Assembly: GCA_937120495.1 (NCBI GenBank)
Contig: CAKZJW010000022.1
Location: 1-34,080 of the forward strand
Direction: 5' to 3'
Origin: an uncultured Oligoflexia bacterium
Lineage (GTDB): Bacteria > Bdellovibrionota > Bacteriovoracia > Bacteriovoracales > Bacteriovoracaceae
Length of the DNA stretch: 34,080 bases
Below are positions 7,813-16,084 of the stretch, in pieces; the stretch's first letter is position 1; every line of letters begins with the position of its first letter. The position numbers and the translations under genes were made by a program. The notes under the pieces are model-generated. The model ran no database searches. It saw nothing but the letters and a program-made list of their open reading frames with translations, and was not told where the DNA came from.

Positions 7813-7838
7813 AGCCACTCTTTTTGAGTGGCTTTTTT
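7813..7838 (+). terminator. Intrinsic terminator of the initiator tRNA
   Basis: GCCACTC and GAGTGGC form a seven-pair stem around a TTTTT loop, extended by an A-T pair, followed by six T. It lies 28 bases after the tRNA. Confidence 0.85.
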
Positions 7839-7865
7839 GTGTCCGTAATTTATTAAGACCAGTAC

Positions 7866-8516
7866 TTAAATTTGTTCCAGAACGATATCATCATTAATAT
7901 CAAAGTAAGTTGCTGTTGTGTTTTTCGGACTGCCATTCGTTCGACCATCTCTAGTCCAGTACTTCACTCCAAGATAAGTTAAGTCGTATGTAAACATTGC
8001 TTCAGCTAAGACAACGGCGCGATCCCACAGTGTTTCGTTACTAAAGTTAAATCTTTTTTCAAATCTCTCTCCATTGTCAGTAATTATCGTTAATTTTAGA
8101 TTGATCTTGATTGAAGTAATAACTTCTCCGCTTGAGCCCATTTTAACTTTAAAGTCATGAGAAAAATCTCCGTCTTCATCAGTTTGAATAGTGTCTGATA
8201 TGTTAACAGACATTGGGTAATCTCCTTGAGGGCCTTCAATATAGTAAGTGATATCTCCAGATAGAGTCATATTTTCATTTGAAGCGATAAACGTTGTACC
8301 ATCATTTCTTCTTAGAAGGGTTGAACCTCGAGAGTCAGACTGGTGGTCTGCAAAGTCATATTCATGTTCAAAGTAAACGATAGAGGTACCAACTCTCATC
8401 ATATATTCTTTAGCTTTGGAGTTAGATGTATGTTCACTAAATTCGTCCTCAGGATAGCAACTTGTTAGTAGTGAAATACTTGCTAGTAGTAAAAATAACG
8501 TTTTAATCCTTTTCAT
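7866..8516 (-). CDS. Predicted lipoprotein of unknown function
   Basis: A 216-residue product starting MKRIKTLFLLL; AAGGAG lies six bases before this ATG, so a TTG 15 bases upstream, inside which the ribosome binding site would lie, is rejected. Signal peptidase II should cut before Cys20 (LLTSC), leaving a lipid-anchored protein. The mature part alternates like a beta-sandwich, with repeated symmetrical phrases such as GDITYYIEGP and ITSIKINLKLTIITDNG, and contains no cysteines beyond the anchor. No family recognised. It stands alone between the tRNA terminator and a divergent gene. Confidence 0.72.
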   Translation of the reverse strand: MKRIKTLFLLLASISLLTSCYPEDEFSEHTSNSKAKEYMMRVGTSIVYFEHEYDFADHQSDSRGSTLLRRNDGTTFIASNENMTLSGDITYYIEGPQGDYPMSVNISDTIQTDEDGDFSHDFKVKMGSSGEVITSIKINLKLTIITDNGERFEKRFNFSNETLWDRAVVLAEAMFTYDLTYLGVKYWTRDGRTNGSPKNTTATYFDINDDIVLEQI

Positions 8517-8646
8517 AACTTTCTCCTTCAATCTGTTAATGAATCTAAGTACTCTTTAATTATTCGATATATAAATCTTAAAGGTTCTTAGAGATAGAAT
8601 GAGAAAAAAAATGTGATACAGACTAAACCCTTGAAATTATGACGTT

Positions 8647-8674
8647 TTTAGTTTTAAGCTTAATTCTCCGATAA
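8647..8674 (+). promoter_or_regulatory. FliA-like promoter giving a leaderless start at 8682
   Basis: TTTAGTTT (8647-8654), 12 bases, then TCCGATAA (8667-8674): 6 of 8 and 7 of 8 matches to the FliA consensus. Seven bases separate the -10 box from the ATG at 8682, so initiation should fall on or beside the start codon. No Shine-Dalgarno sequence is present. The same arrangement occurs at 18703-18738. Confidence 0.42.
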
Positions 8675-8681
8675 AGCTTTT

Positions 8682-9290
8682 ATGTACTGTAGGTTAGCGA
8701 CAATTTTATTATTCACCTTTCTTTCTACTTTGAGTCTAGCTCAAGTAGTAGGAACTGGTGGAGTCTTTGATGAGAGAACTCAAAGTGAATCTGAGCATAA
8801 ACAAGTACAAGTTAAACACTGTATTTTATGTGGAAAAGAGAAAACTTTTTTTTATGGTGGATCAGCTCGGTTTGAAGAATTTCAAAAAGTTATAAAAATG
8901 ACACCAATATGTAAAAAAAGATTAGTAAAACTAGCGAAGTTAAAGAAGAAGCTAGTTAAGCAATTTAAAGAGAAGGTCAAACTCAAAGAGAATGAAACAT
9001 TTGTTAGTCTACTAGATAAGATATCAATATATTTAAGTATTAAGAGTATGCTAATTATTGAAAATTCAAAATTTCAACATGGAAAAGCTTGTTCTCTCGA
9101 TGAGAAAGCAAAGAAAACCGAAATCTACAAAAAAGAAAAATTTGAAAAAACATTAACTCAAATATTAAAGAGCCACAAAAAATTAGTATTAACTTGCTTT
9201 GAGGGGCCAATGAGTGATGAAGAAAGAAGTAATCAAGAACTCATAGAAGAACTTGTAAATCTCGCTCCAAAAGCGCAAAGAGACAACTAA
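8682..9290 (+). CDS. Small exported Cys-containing protein, unknown function
   Basis: A 202-residue protein with a signal peptide (residues 1-20, ending SLSLA before QVVGTGG). The mature part is lysine-rich and helical with several cysteines: a CILC pair soon after the signal (KHCILCGKEK), then single cysteines in TPICKKR, KACSLDE and LTCFEGP. CILC could bind a metal or form a disulphide. No family recognised. The ATG has no Shine-Dalgarno sequence; its promoter-like element suggests a leaderless mRNA. The next gene begins two bases after the stop codon, so the two are probably co-expressed. Confidence 0.65.
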   Translation: MYCRLATILLFTFLSTLSLAQVVGTGGVFDERTQSESEHKQVQVKHCILCGKEKTFFYGGSARFEEFQKVIKMTPICKKRLVKLAKLKKKLVKQFKEKVKLKENETFVSLLDKISIYLSIKSMLIIENSKFQHGKACSLDEKAKKTEIYKKEKFEKTLTQILKSHKKLVLTCFEGPMSDEERSNQELIEELVNLAPKAQRDN

Positions 9291-9292
9291 TC

Positions 9293-10477
9293 GTGATTGA
9301 TTATGAAATAAATCATAAAACATTTCTTAGAGCGTATGAGCTATTAAGAGTTGATTCAAAAAAAACTAAATTGTTTTTTAAAGATAAACGAATTCCACAA
9401 TCCGAAAAGAAAATCTTACATTCCTTAATTGATCTTAGAAAAAATAATTTTGATCAAGGAGTTGAAAGACTTTTATCAATTAGAAGCATAAATCCTTTTG
9501 TTAATGGATTCAAATACTTCCTCTTAGGAGCTTTTTATAATAATAATTCATTTTTCATAGAAAGTATCAAAGCCTATAATGCTTCAATTCATAATTTTGA
9601 GCAAGCAAATAATACGAACTATTTGTTTCGCCCTGTTTCAGCTCTTTTTACAACTTTGGCAAATATGAAAGACTTAGAAGGAGTTAAGAATTGCTACAAC
9701 AAATTACTAACACTCCCAATAGACACAGAATTTAAAAAAGTTATTAAATCTAAGTGTGAAATTCACTATGCCCTTCTTAAAGAAAATGGAATGAAAGCAA
9801 ATAAACTTGTAGATGATATTCTTCTAAATAGTACAAATATAATTGAAGATCGCTTAAGTCATTTTTTTGTTTTTAAAATAATGAGTCTTTTTAAAATACA
9901 AGATATTGATGAATGTTTTTCAATATTAAAGCTCTATGAGAGAACTAAAGGGTATCGAGTAAATGGAAATTATATTTACTTAAAAACTATGCTTAATCAT
10001 TTATATAAAGGCCATCCTATTTATGCCTACAAGAAGGACTTTAAACATGGAGGTCAGCTCTATTATGAATTACTTGTTATAAAAGAGCTCTCAAACCGTA
10101 ATATTAATCAAGCAAATATTTACTGGAAAGAATTGTCCTTAATTAATCCTTTTGTATATAGAGACAGGTTTGAGTTTTTTGGAGATGAGTGTCTCTTTAA
10201 GGAATCTCTGAAAAGGTATGAAAAATTAATTGCAAAGAGTTCTCCACTAATTGATGAAGAGGTTTTGAATACGCTAAAATCAAATTCTAGTAAGTTACTA
10301 TATATTTTAAACGAGAGTAATGGTCTTTTGAATAAAGAAGATTTAATTCAATATATTTGGAAAGAGCCGTGGAGCCCCGAATCAGACGCTCGTCTCAGAA
10401 GTCTTATTTATCAATTAAAAAGAAAGAAGGAAGTCTTAATTGAGTGTAAAGATGCTCATTATTATCTTGTAGCCTAA
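9293..10477 (+). CDS. Helical-repeat regulator with C-terminal winged helix
   Basis: A 394-residue cytoplasmic protein starting at GTG. Residues 1-320 are repeated helix pairs of TPR character (IESIKAYNASIHNFEQAN, VKNCYNKLLTLP). The last 60 residues look like an OmpR/PhoB-type winged helix: LNKEDLIQYIW, a recognition-helix region SDARLRSLIYQLKRK, and the wing ending DAHYYLV. That suggests a DNA-binding regulator whose repeats sense a partner. The order is the reverse of SARP-type activators, where the winged helix is N-terminal. There is no receiver domain. It is coupled to the upstream exported protein and lies directly before a sigma54-like promoter and metallopeptidase gene. The winged-helix call is by pattern only. 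Confidence 0.7.
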   Translation: MIDYEINHKTFLRAYELLRVDSKKTKLFFKDKRIPQSEKKILHSLIDLRKNNFDQGVERLLSIRSINPFVNGFKYFLLGAFYNNNSFFIESIKAYNASIHNFEQANNTNYLFRPVSALFTTLANMKDLEGVKNCYNKLLTLPIDTEFKKVIKSKCEIHYALLKENGMKANKLVDDILLNSTNIIEDRLSHFFVFKIMSLFKIQDIDECFSILKLYERTKGYRVNGNYIYLKTMLNHLYKGHPIYAYKKDFKHGGQLYYELLVIKELSNRNINQANIYWKELSLINPFVYRDRFEFFGDECLFKESLKRYEKLIAKSSPLIDEEVLNTLKSNSSKLLYILNESNGLLNKEDLIQYIWKEPWSPESDARLRSLIYQLKRKKEVLIECKDAHYYLVA

Positions 10478-10549
10478 ATATAAGTGTAAATTAGCAATAA
10501 TGTCACAAATCTGTTCAACAACAATGATTTAAACAAAAAAGACAGAACT

Positions 10550-10572
10550 AAGTCTTCGAATTCACGAAGCTT
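10550..10572 (+). promoter_or_regulatory. Inverted repeat just upstream of the sigma54-like promoter
   Basis: CTTCG (10554-10558) and CGAAG (10565-10569) are separated by six bases and the symmetry extends through AAG and CTT with one unpaired T. It ends four bases before the -24 element. It could be an operator or an RNA hairpin of the upstream transcript; the arms are short. Confidence 0.25.
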
Positions 10573-10575
10573 CTC

Positions 10576-10591
10576 TGGCATCAATCTTGTA
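10576..10591 (+). promoter_or_regulatory. Sigma54-like promoter of the metallopeptidase gene
   Basis: TGGCATC, four bases, TTGTA matches the -24/-12 consensus TGGCACG-N4-TTGCA with the correct ten-base distance between the GG and the -12 doublet, here GT instead of GC. Initiation near 10602 would give an 18-base leader holding AAAGG before the ATG at 10620. It resembles the site at 23198-23213. Confidence 0.5.
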
Positions 10592-10619
10592 TTTTATATC
10601 CTTTTAAAAAGGAAAAATT

Positions 10620-11549
10620 ATGAAATATCTATTTCTAGTAATGATCGTTTCGACAAGTGCTTTTTCGCAAAGCCTTAGATCTAATCTCGTTGAGATTTCA
10701 AATGATTTAAATTTTGAAATATCTAAAAAAGGAAAATGTCTACATACTAGAAATCAACTGACTAGTATCCAGCTAAATGATTTATTTCGAACTCAGGTTA
10801 GAAATTCCGTTTCATATTTAAGAGGTAAAGATGTAACGGCTTACTGGAATTGTATTTATGTAAAAAGAAATTTTAAAAGAGACAATAAATCGTTCTTTAT
10901 AACTCCGGGGCAGTTAGATAGTCGTTTTTCTAGACTTTCAACAGATCAAGAAGTTGTCGTTAAGGGAAAGATTAAATATGTAGGTTTAGTTAATAAAAAA
11001 TATCATTATGACCTTTCGTATAGCGAGGGAGTTGTAACGGCAAAGGTTCGAGTTCATTTTAAGTATGCAAAGAGAATCAATAAACAATTAGCAAAGCAAG
11101 TAATGGAAGATAAGTTTTTAGAAGCTGAAAAAGTGTGGAATAAAAAATCACCAAAAGGTTTTAGATTTAAATTTGATGTTGTTGATAATCCAAGTAAATC
11201 TCACTTTAGTGTTAAATTAAAAACCACTAGAACTCGTGGTCCCTATGATACAAGGTGGAGTTTGATTTGGTCAGGGACAACAATTGCTCATGAACTCGGA
11301 CATATGATGGGGCTTGATGATGAATATGATCAAATTACAGGTTCAACAATGTCGAATATTACTCCTCTGGTTATTTCTAGACGAAACAGAGAAGGAATGG
11401 ATCGTCACGAGAGGCGCTATTATGGATACCTTCAGGCCATGCGCTGTGATAAAAAATCTCTAATGTGTAATTCAAGTTCTGGAAAACTTAGAAAATGGCA
11501 TTTTTATACAATCTTTAAGAGATTCTTTCAGCAAAATGGTGGCAATTAG
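10620..11549 (+). CDS. Secreted metzincin-like zinc metallopeptidase
   Basis: A 309-residue exported peptidase. The signal peptide covers about residues 1-17 (ending AFSQS). The zinc motif is HELGHMMGLDD at 224-234, fitting HExxHxxGxxD with Glu225 as catalytic base and Asp234 in place of the usual third His, a variant known among metzincins. STMSN with Met244 is a good candidate for the Met-turn. About 200 residues lie before the catalytic motif, either a propeptide or extra domain. Cys40/Cys79 and two C-terminal cysteines may form disulphides. AAAGG precedes the ATG. A sigma54-like promoter suggests conditional expression. A role in degrading host or prey material is plausible but not shown. 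Confidence 0.82.
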   Translation: MKYLFLVMIVSTSAFSQSLRSNLVEISNDLNFEISKKGKCLHTRNQLTSIQLNDLFRTQVRNSVSYLRGKDVTAYWNCIYVKRNFKRDNKSFFITPGQLDSRFSRLSTDQEVVVKGKIKYVGLVNKKYHYDLSYSEGVVTAKVRVHFKYAKRINKQLAKQVMEDKFLEAEKVWNKKSPKGFRFKFDVVDNPSKSHFSVKLKTTRTRGPYDTRWSLIWSGTTIAHELGHMMGLDDEYDQITGSTMSNITPLVISRRNREGMDRHERRYYGYLQAMRCDKKSLMCNSSSGKLRKWHFYTIFKRFFQQNGGN

Positions 11550-11662
11550 ACACTACTTAGGTCATTTTTTCATTAAATTTAATTATCTTCTTACTCGCAA
11601 TTTACATTTGTGATTGCAATGGATAAAAAGTCATATAACTCATCTAACAAAGGATATCTCAG

Positions 11663-14600
11663 ATGAAAAATATGGCCATACTTGCTGGTTGCATGCTTCT
11701 TGTTTCTATAAATTCAAATGCGAATAATCTACCGGACGAAATAAACTATTCTCCATATTATAATGATTATACTTCTTTAAAGTCAGACAGAGATAATACT
11801 GAAGTTTCCTTGGAAGAATCGAGAGATTCTCTACTGGTAATTTTAGATACGATAGATGCGAACAATAATGATTTGGCTTCGCTAAATAGAGCAATTGGAG
11901 CATATGAAAGAGAGATTCAACAGCTTCAAAGAGAAATTCCTAGTATTGAAAATGAGAAACGTAATAAAAGAATCACTCTTAGAGATGTAAAACAGAGACT
12001 TTCAGATTCGGTTCAAAGAGAGTCTAACCTTTTAAGCAAGATTGAAAACCATAGAAGACAGTTACGTCCTATAAAAAAAGATTTATCTGAAAAACAAAGA
12101 TTGATAACGGATGTGAAAAAACGCCTAGATGCAACAAAAAGAGAACTAAAACAAAAAGAAAGTTTACTTCTGGCACAAAAAACAACGATTAAAACAAAGA
12201 AATCTCAAGTTATTAAAAGTAAAGATACGGTAGTAAAACTTAAAGAAAGTAAAAAAATCCTTGAGGCTAAAAAAGTTACTTTATCTGAAAAATTAAAAGA
12301 AATAGCGAGTAATATTAAAACCTCGGAACAACACCTTGTTTCATTGAGAAATAAACATAAAACATTAAAAGAAAAGCTTACAAAAGAAATGGCTAAGCTA
12401 AAGCAATTAGTTACAACAAATGCTGATCCAAAATTGATAGAGCAACAAAAACAAATTGTTACAAAAATGAAACAACGAGTTGCGACAGTTGCACAGAAAG
12501 TGAAGAATCAAAACACTAAAGTTTCAGCATTGAAGAAGCAAAAAACTAAAGTTAAAAACGAGCTAAGTTCGACTGATGTCAAAATAGCAAAAATTCCTGT
12601 TCAAATTTCAAAAGAAAAACAAAAACAAGTTTCATTAACAAAACAAATAGATAGTTTAAAAGCTTCAAATAAACAATTGGTAACAGTTATTGCGAGCCTT
12701 AAGCAAAAAAGACAAAAGCTAGCTACGAATAAATCAAATCTTGAAGTTCGAATTGCTGAGCTAAGTACACAAAAAAATCTTTTAAAAGAAAAGATCAACT
12801 CTTTTGAAGTTAAATTAACGACAGTTAGTCAAAAGATAGCAAAATTAAAAAAATCTCGTAAAGATTTAAAACATAGAATTGCACAGCTTAACGCAAGACT
12901 TGATTATATTAGCAATCAGGTACCTAACCTTCGAAGAGAAATTTCATACAGTGAGTCTGAAATTATGCAAGTAAGAGCAGAGGTTAGAGAGCTGAAGAAA
13001 CAAGAAAACATCAATAGAAGAGAGATTAATGATTTAGAGGTAGCTCTTGATCAATTAATTGAAAGTACTCGAATTGCTTTATCCGAATATGAGAGAAGAC
13101 AAAATCTTTATGACTCATATAAAGAGTCTGCTAAAGATCTTGGTCGCTCACAGACCGATCTTGCTTACACTTTAGGAAAACAAGAAGGTCTTTCTTTATC
13201 AGATTCAATCTCAACAAGTGTTTCAAGCATGGTGGGAACTACAGTTGGAAAGGCTAAGGCCAAGTTGATTGGATTTGTTCGAGGAGAGATCGCTGGATAT
13301 GAAAATGGCTACTCCGAGGGGTACGCAGATAGTACAAGTATCTCCCGAGCGACAGAAGCAGGAAAATTAGACGGAAAAGCATCGGCAATTAATTATGCAA
13401 AAACACATTTTGCGCCAGCGTTCTTTGAAGAATTTATTAAAGAAGAATTAAGTAAGCCTTTAGCGTTTATAAAGAAAAATCGATTTAAGTCATTTAAAAA
13501 ATATATAAGCTTAACTGAAAAAAGTGGTTCATTCTTTAAAATAGAAGATCTTAGCCAAGATGAAATTGAAAAATCAGAATCTTTAAGAACTTCAATGGAT
13601 AAAATGATTTTAAACTCTTTCGATGAAGTAACAAACTCAAATGATCTTTATGAGCAGATGAAGCTTGCATCAAATAGCTATGAAACTCCGAGTACGATTC
13701 CATTTGGATCAGTTGACTGTAAAAGCGTTTATAAAAATTTAGTTCATTTCAAAGAGATTTGTAAAAAAGCATATGAATCTACTTTTACTGATATTTATCT
13801 AGATGAGAGTTATATCACTTTTGAGCAATCTTACGAGGAGAAATATATTTCGAAATTCTTACTAAAAGAAGAAGTGACTAGAGAATCTAACTATAATGGT
13901 TTCTTTTCTCAAAGTGAGAACGTTTCTTTTGGAGAAGCAAAAGCAATCGGTAAAAAAGATATTTACGATCATACGTATTCTAGAAATTATAAAAATACTT
14001 ATAATAGTGAGCTTCCGATTGCAAAAGAAGAAGAAAGACGACTTGCAAACACAGATGTATCGAACTGGATTGCACAACATCCGGTAATTACAGTTGAGAA
14101 AAGTTCATTTTCAACAAAGAACCTTAGAGGTGCAGATAAGGGTGTTATCAAAATCAACTTGAAAAATATTTCTTCAAAAATTGCAACTGATGCTGCAATT
14201 CTAAGTGTTGTAGATAGCTCTAATTTAGAATTAGAAAAAGGGAAATATGTCTTCTCTAATATGAATGGAAGAGAGATTAAAACTTTTGAAATACCTTTTA
14301 CTGTTAATCCTATGGCTGGCTCTGCGGATAGAATCGTTTTCAATGCAAAAGTGGCTTTACCTGGAGATAAGTATAAATCATCTCGAATTGAGCAAATTAA
14401 TATTTCTGAACAATTAGCTGTTAATCCAAAACAGTCGAGTAAAACAATTTTTAATAAAACACCAAAGATTAAAAGTGTTTTCAAGTATTATGTGCATGTT
14501 TTTCAAGTTGATATTTCACCACTGGTTGAGTCTCTAGATGATGGTTATGAAGTTTCTCTAAAGGCCATCGGTTCAAATGCAAAAAAGATCAATATGAAAG

Positions 14601-14767
14601 TATCTTCAGTTAAAACAAAAGCACTTAGACAAAATGAAGTCTCAGCAGTGAAGCTAAAGTATAGTTTTCCAAAGTCAGCTAAGAAGAAGAAAATTGATCT
14701 GGAGCTAATGGTTAAGTATAAAGGTGAAATCCTTAGGAAAGAGACTTTCTCTGTAACACCTAGATAG
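11663..14767 (+). CDS. Large exported coiled-coil protein with glycine ladder and beta-rich C-terminus
   Basis: A 1034-residue protein with a signal peptide cleaved near Ala20 (NSNA/NNLPDE). Residues about 35-480 form an almost unbroken charged coiled coil rich in Lys, Gln, Glu and Leu. After it, Gly537, 541, 545, 549 and 553 are spaced every four residues (GFVRGEIAGYENGYSEGY), a GxxxG ladder like that in FliH, where it packs helices. Residues about 590-830 are mixed and contain a second shorter Gly/Ala helix (SFGEAKAIGKKD). The last 210 residues look like two Ig-like beta domains (VIKINLKNISSKIATDAAIL). AAAGG lies upstream of the ATG. A long periplasmic or surface rod is the likely form; function unknown. 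Confidence 0.75.
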   Translation: MKNMAILAGCMLLVSINSNANNLPDEINYSPYYNDYTSLKSDRDNTEVSLEESRDSLLVILDTIDANNNDLASLNRAIGAYEREIQQLQREIPSIENEKRNKRITLRDVKQRLSDSVQRESNLLSKIENHRRQLRPIKKDLSEKQRLITDVKKRLDATKRELKQKESLLLAQKTTIKTKKSQVIKSKDTVVKLKESKKILEAKKVTLSEKLKEIASNIKTSEQHLVSLRNKHKTLKEKLTKEMAKLKQLVTTNADPKLIEQQKQIVTKMKQRVATVAQKVKNQNTKVSALKKQKTKVKNELSSTDVKIAKIPVQISKEKQKQVSLTKQIDSLKASNKQLVTVIASLKQKRQKLATNKSNLEVRIAELSTQKNLLKEKINSFEVKLTTVSQKIAKLKKSRKDLKHRIAQLNARLDYISNQVPNLRREISYSESEIMQVRAEVRELKKQENINRREINDLEVALDQLIESTRIALSEYERRQNLYDSYKESAKDLGRSQTDLAYTLGKQEGLSLSDSISTSVSSMVGTTVGKAKAKLIGFVRGEIAGYENGYSEGYADSTSISRATEAGKLDGKASAINYAKTHFAPAFFEEFIKEELSKPLAFIKKNRFKSFKKYISLTEKSGSFFKIEDLSQDEIEKSESLRTSMDKMILNSFDEVTNSNDLYEQMKLASNSYETPSTIPFGSVDCKSVYKNLVHFKEICKKAYESTFTDIYLDESYITFEQSYEEKYISKFLLKEEVTRESNYNGFFSQSENVSFGEAKAIGKKDIYDHTYSRNYKNTYNSELPIAKEEERRLANTDVSNWIAQHPVITVEKSSFSTKNLRGADKGVIKINLKNISSKIATDAAILSVVDSSNLELEKGKYVFSNMNGREIKTFEIPFTVNPMAGSADRIVFNAKVALPGDKYKSSRIEQINISEQLAVNPKQSSKTIFNKTPKIKSVFKYYVHVFQVDISPLVESLDDGYEVSLKAIGSNAKKINMKVSSVKTKALRQNEVSAVKLKYSFPKSAKKKKIDLELMVKYKGEILRKETFSVTPR

Positions 14768-14774
14768 GGTTTTA

Positions 14775-14805
14775 TTGACTTATGTTTTGATATTGTTAGT
14801 ATAAT
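14775..14805 (+). promoter_or_regulatory. Promoter-like boxes immediately before the small barrel gene
   Basis: TTGACT (14775-14780) and a perfect TATAAT (14800-14805) are 19 bases apart, slightly long. The ATG at 14809 begins only three bases after the -10 box, so a transcript starting at the usual distance would begin at or just inside the start codon. The gene may instead be read from upstream. Confidence 0.3.
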
Positions 14806-14808
14806 GAA

Positions 14809-15447
14809 ATGAAGTTTATAATACTGCTAGTTTTGATGTCATCGAGTGCCTTTGCTAATAAAAGAATTTTTTCTTTAGGAGCAGGTGTTTGGAGTATCAA
14901 TGACTCTGAAACTGAGATAAGTGATGATAAAATCTTAAGAGATTTCTCAGAAGGGCGATTCTTTCGCCTATCGCATGAAGGATTGATCTCAAAAAAACTT
15001 CTTTATGTTGTTGGCGTTGGTATGAATTTAGCTAAGGCAAAATCTCGTTACCAATATGCAGATGAAGGAGCTGAAACTAATATAACTGCTCTCGATGCAG
15101 ATATCTCTATGGTTGAAGCTAAGCTTGGAGTTAAATATCTAGTAAAGCCGTGGCTTTATGTTGGAGCTGGAGCGTTAATCGGAGACTTCCAAATTAGTTA
15201 TGATAGAGATGACTATTTAGAAGAAACTTCTGGGACTGCAGGAGAAAATTACCGTAAATCCGAGAATCAAAATTATTTTGGATACTTTGGCGATCTAGGT
15301 ATAATGATAGCATCAAAGCATTGGGGCTTTCGCCTTGGAGCAGAATTCAACTCAACACAGCTTCAAAATAACTTAGAAACACTTGGTGATAAACAGCCAA
15401 ATCTAACTTCCCAGAAACTTTATATTGAAATTCTTTGGAAAAAGTAA
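14809..15447 (+). CDS. Small outer-membrane beta-barrel-like protein
   Basis: A 212-residue protein with a clean signal peptide (MKFIILLVLMSSSAFA, cut before NKR). The mature part shows the alternating pattern of an eight-strand barrel, such as RIFSLGAGVWSIND, LYVVGVGMNLAKAK and WLYVGAGALIGDFQ, and ends with a strand (KLYIEILWKK). It resembles OmpA/OmpW-like small barrels in size but no family motif is decisive. No Shine-Dalgarno sequence precedes the ATG. It lies 41 bases after the coiled-coil gene and may be co-transcribed with it, in which case the barrel could anchor or pair with the rod. That link is an inference. Confidence 0.72.
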   Translation: MKFIILLVLMSSSAFANKRIFSLGAGVWSINDSETEISDDKILRDFSEGRFFRLSHEGLISKKLLYVVGVGMNLAKAKSRYQYADEGAETNITALDADISMVEAKLGVKYLVKPWLYVGAGALIGDFQISYDRDDYLEETSGTAGENYRKSENQNYFGYFGDLGIMIASKHWGFRLGAEFNSTQLQNNLETLGDKQPNLTSQKLYIEILWKK

Positions 15448-15502
15448 GTATTCTTTACAAGAGTTGTTTTCGAATGGTAACGATCTTTTGTAAATAGAGC
15501 TC

Positions 15503-16084
15503 ATGATTAAATTTCTTATTCTTATTCTTATTTCAACTTCTCTATTTTCATCCACTAAAATAGATAGGGAGTTCATTTTAAACTTTAGTAATCCAGCGAT
15601 AAAGGACAGGTTTTGTAATAAAAATACGAAATGGTTTCTTGAGCGTATATCTAAAAAGAAGATGAGTGAAACTAGTAAGTTTGCTGTTCACCTTGAAGCT
15701 CCTTATCATCCATGGACTTTTGGTCAGGTTCCTGCTTTTAATTCTCGCTTTGGTAGAGAGAAGTTTGGAATGCTTTATCAGACTTGGAGATTTCATGTCT
15801 TTTCAGTAGTGAATAATAAAGTTTATGATTTTAGCTTTAATAAGAAACCTCTAATACTAAGCTTCACAGAGTATATTAAGAAGATGTTTATACCTAAATC
15901 AAAGCTGATGATAAATGGTCCCAGTTTTAGAACAAGGGGGATGGGTCCTTATTTTACAAAAAATCATGCTCTTGATGAATTGAAAGACTTTGAATTTACA
16001 ATTTTTAAGGTAGACTCAAACGGAAAATATAAACTTTTCTTAGACAAGGTTGACTACCAAAAAGCAAAGAGAGCTCTACAGTAA
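15503..16084 (+). CDS. Exported protein of unknown function, 193 residues
   Basis: The signal peptide is short (MIKFLILILISTSLFSS). The mature protein is basic and aromatic-rich, with stretches such as HLEAPYHPWTFGQVP and MLYQTWRFHVFSV, and a Gly-rich turn RTRGMGPYF. A lone Cys is in RFCNKNTKW. No family recognised. A purine-rich AGAG lies before the ATG. Its stop codon shares one base with the start of the next gene (TAATG), so the two are translationally coupled and probably act together. Confidence 0.62.
   Translation: MIKFLILILISTSLFSSTKIDREFILNFSNPAIKDRFCNKNTKWFLERISKKKMSETSKFAVHLEAPYHPWTFGQVPAFNSRFGREKFGMLYQTWRFHVFSVVNNKVYDFSFNKKPLILSFTEYIKKMFIPKSKLMINGPSFRTRGMGPYFTKNHALDELKDFEFTIFKVDSNGKYKLFLDKVDYQKAKRALQ

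Noticed and set aside
13999..14484. Minus-strand open frame of 161 codons inside the coiled-coil protein gene
   Set aside because: It lies fully opposite a real gene and arises from its low-complexity composition; no promoter or ribosome binding site is evident.
15470..15496. Sigma54-like TGGTAAC...TTTTGTA before the exported protein at 15503
   Set aside because: The distance between the GG and the -12 doublet is 12 bases instead of the required 10, and the -24 element is weak.
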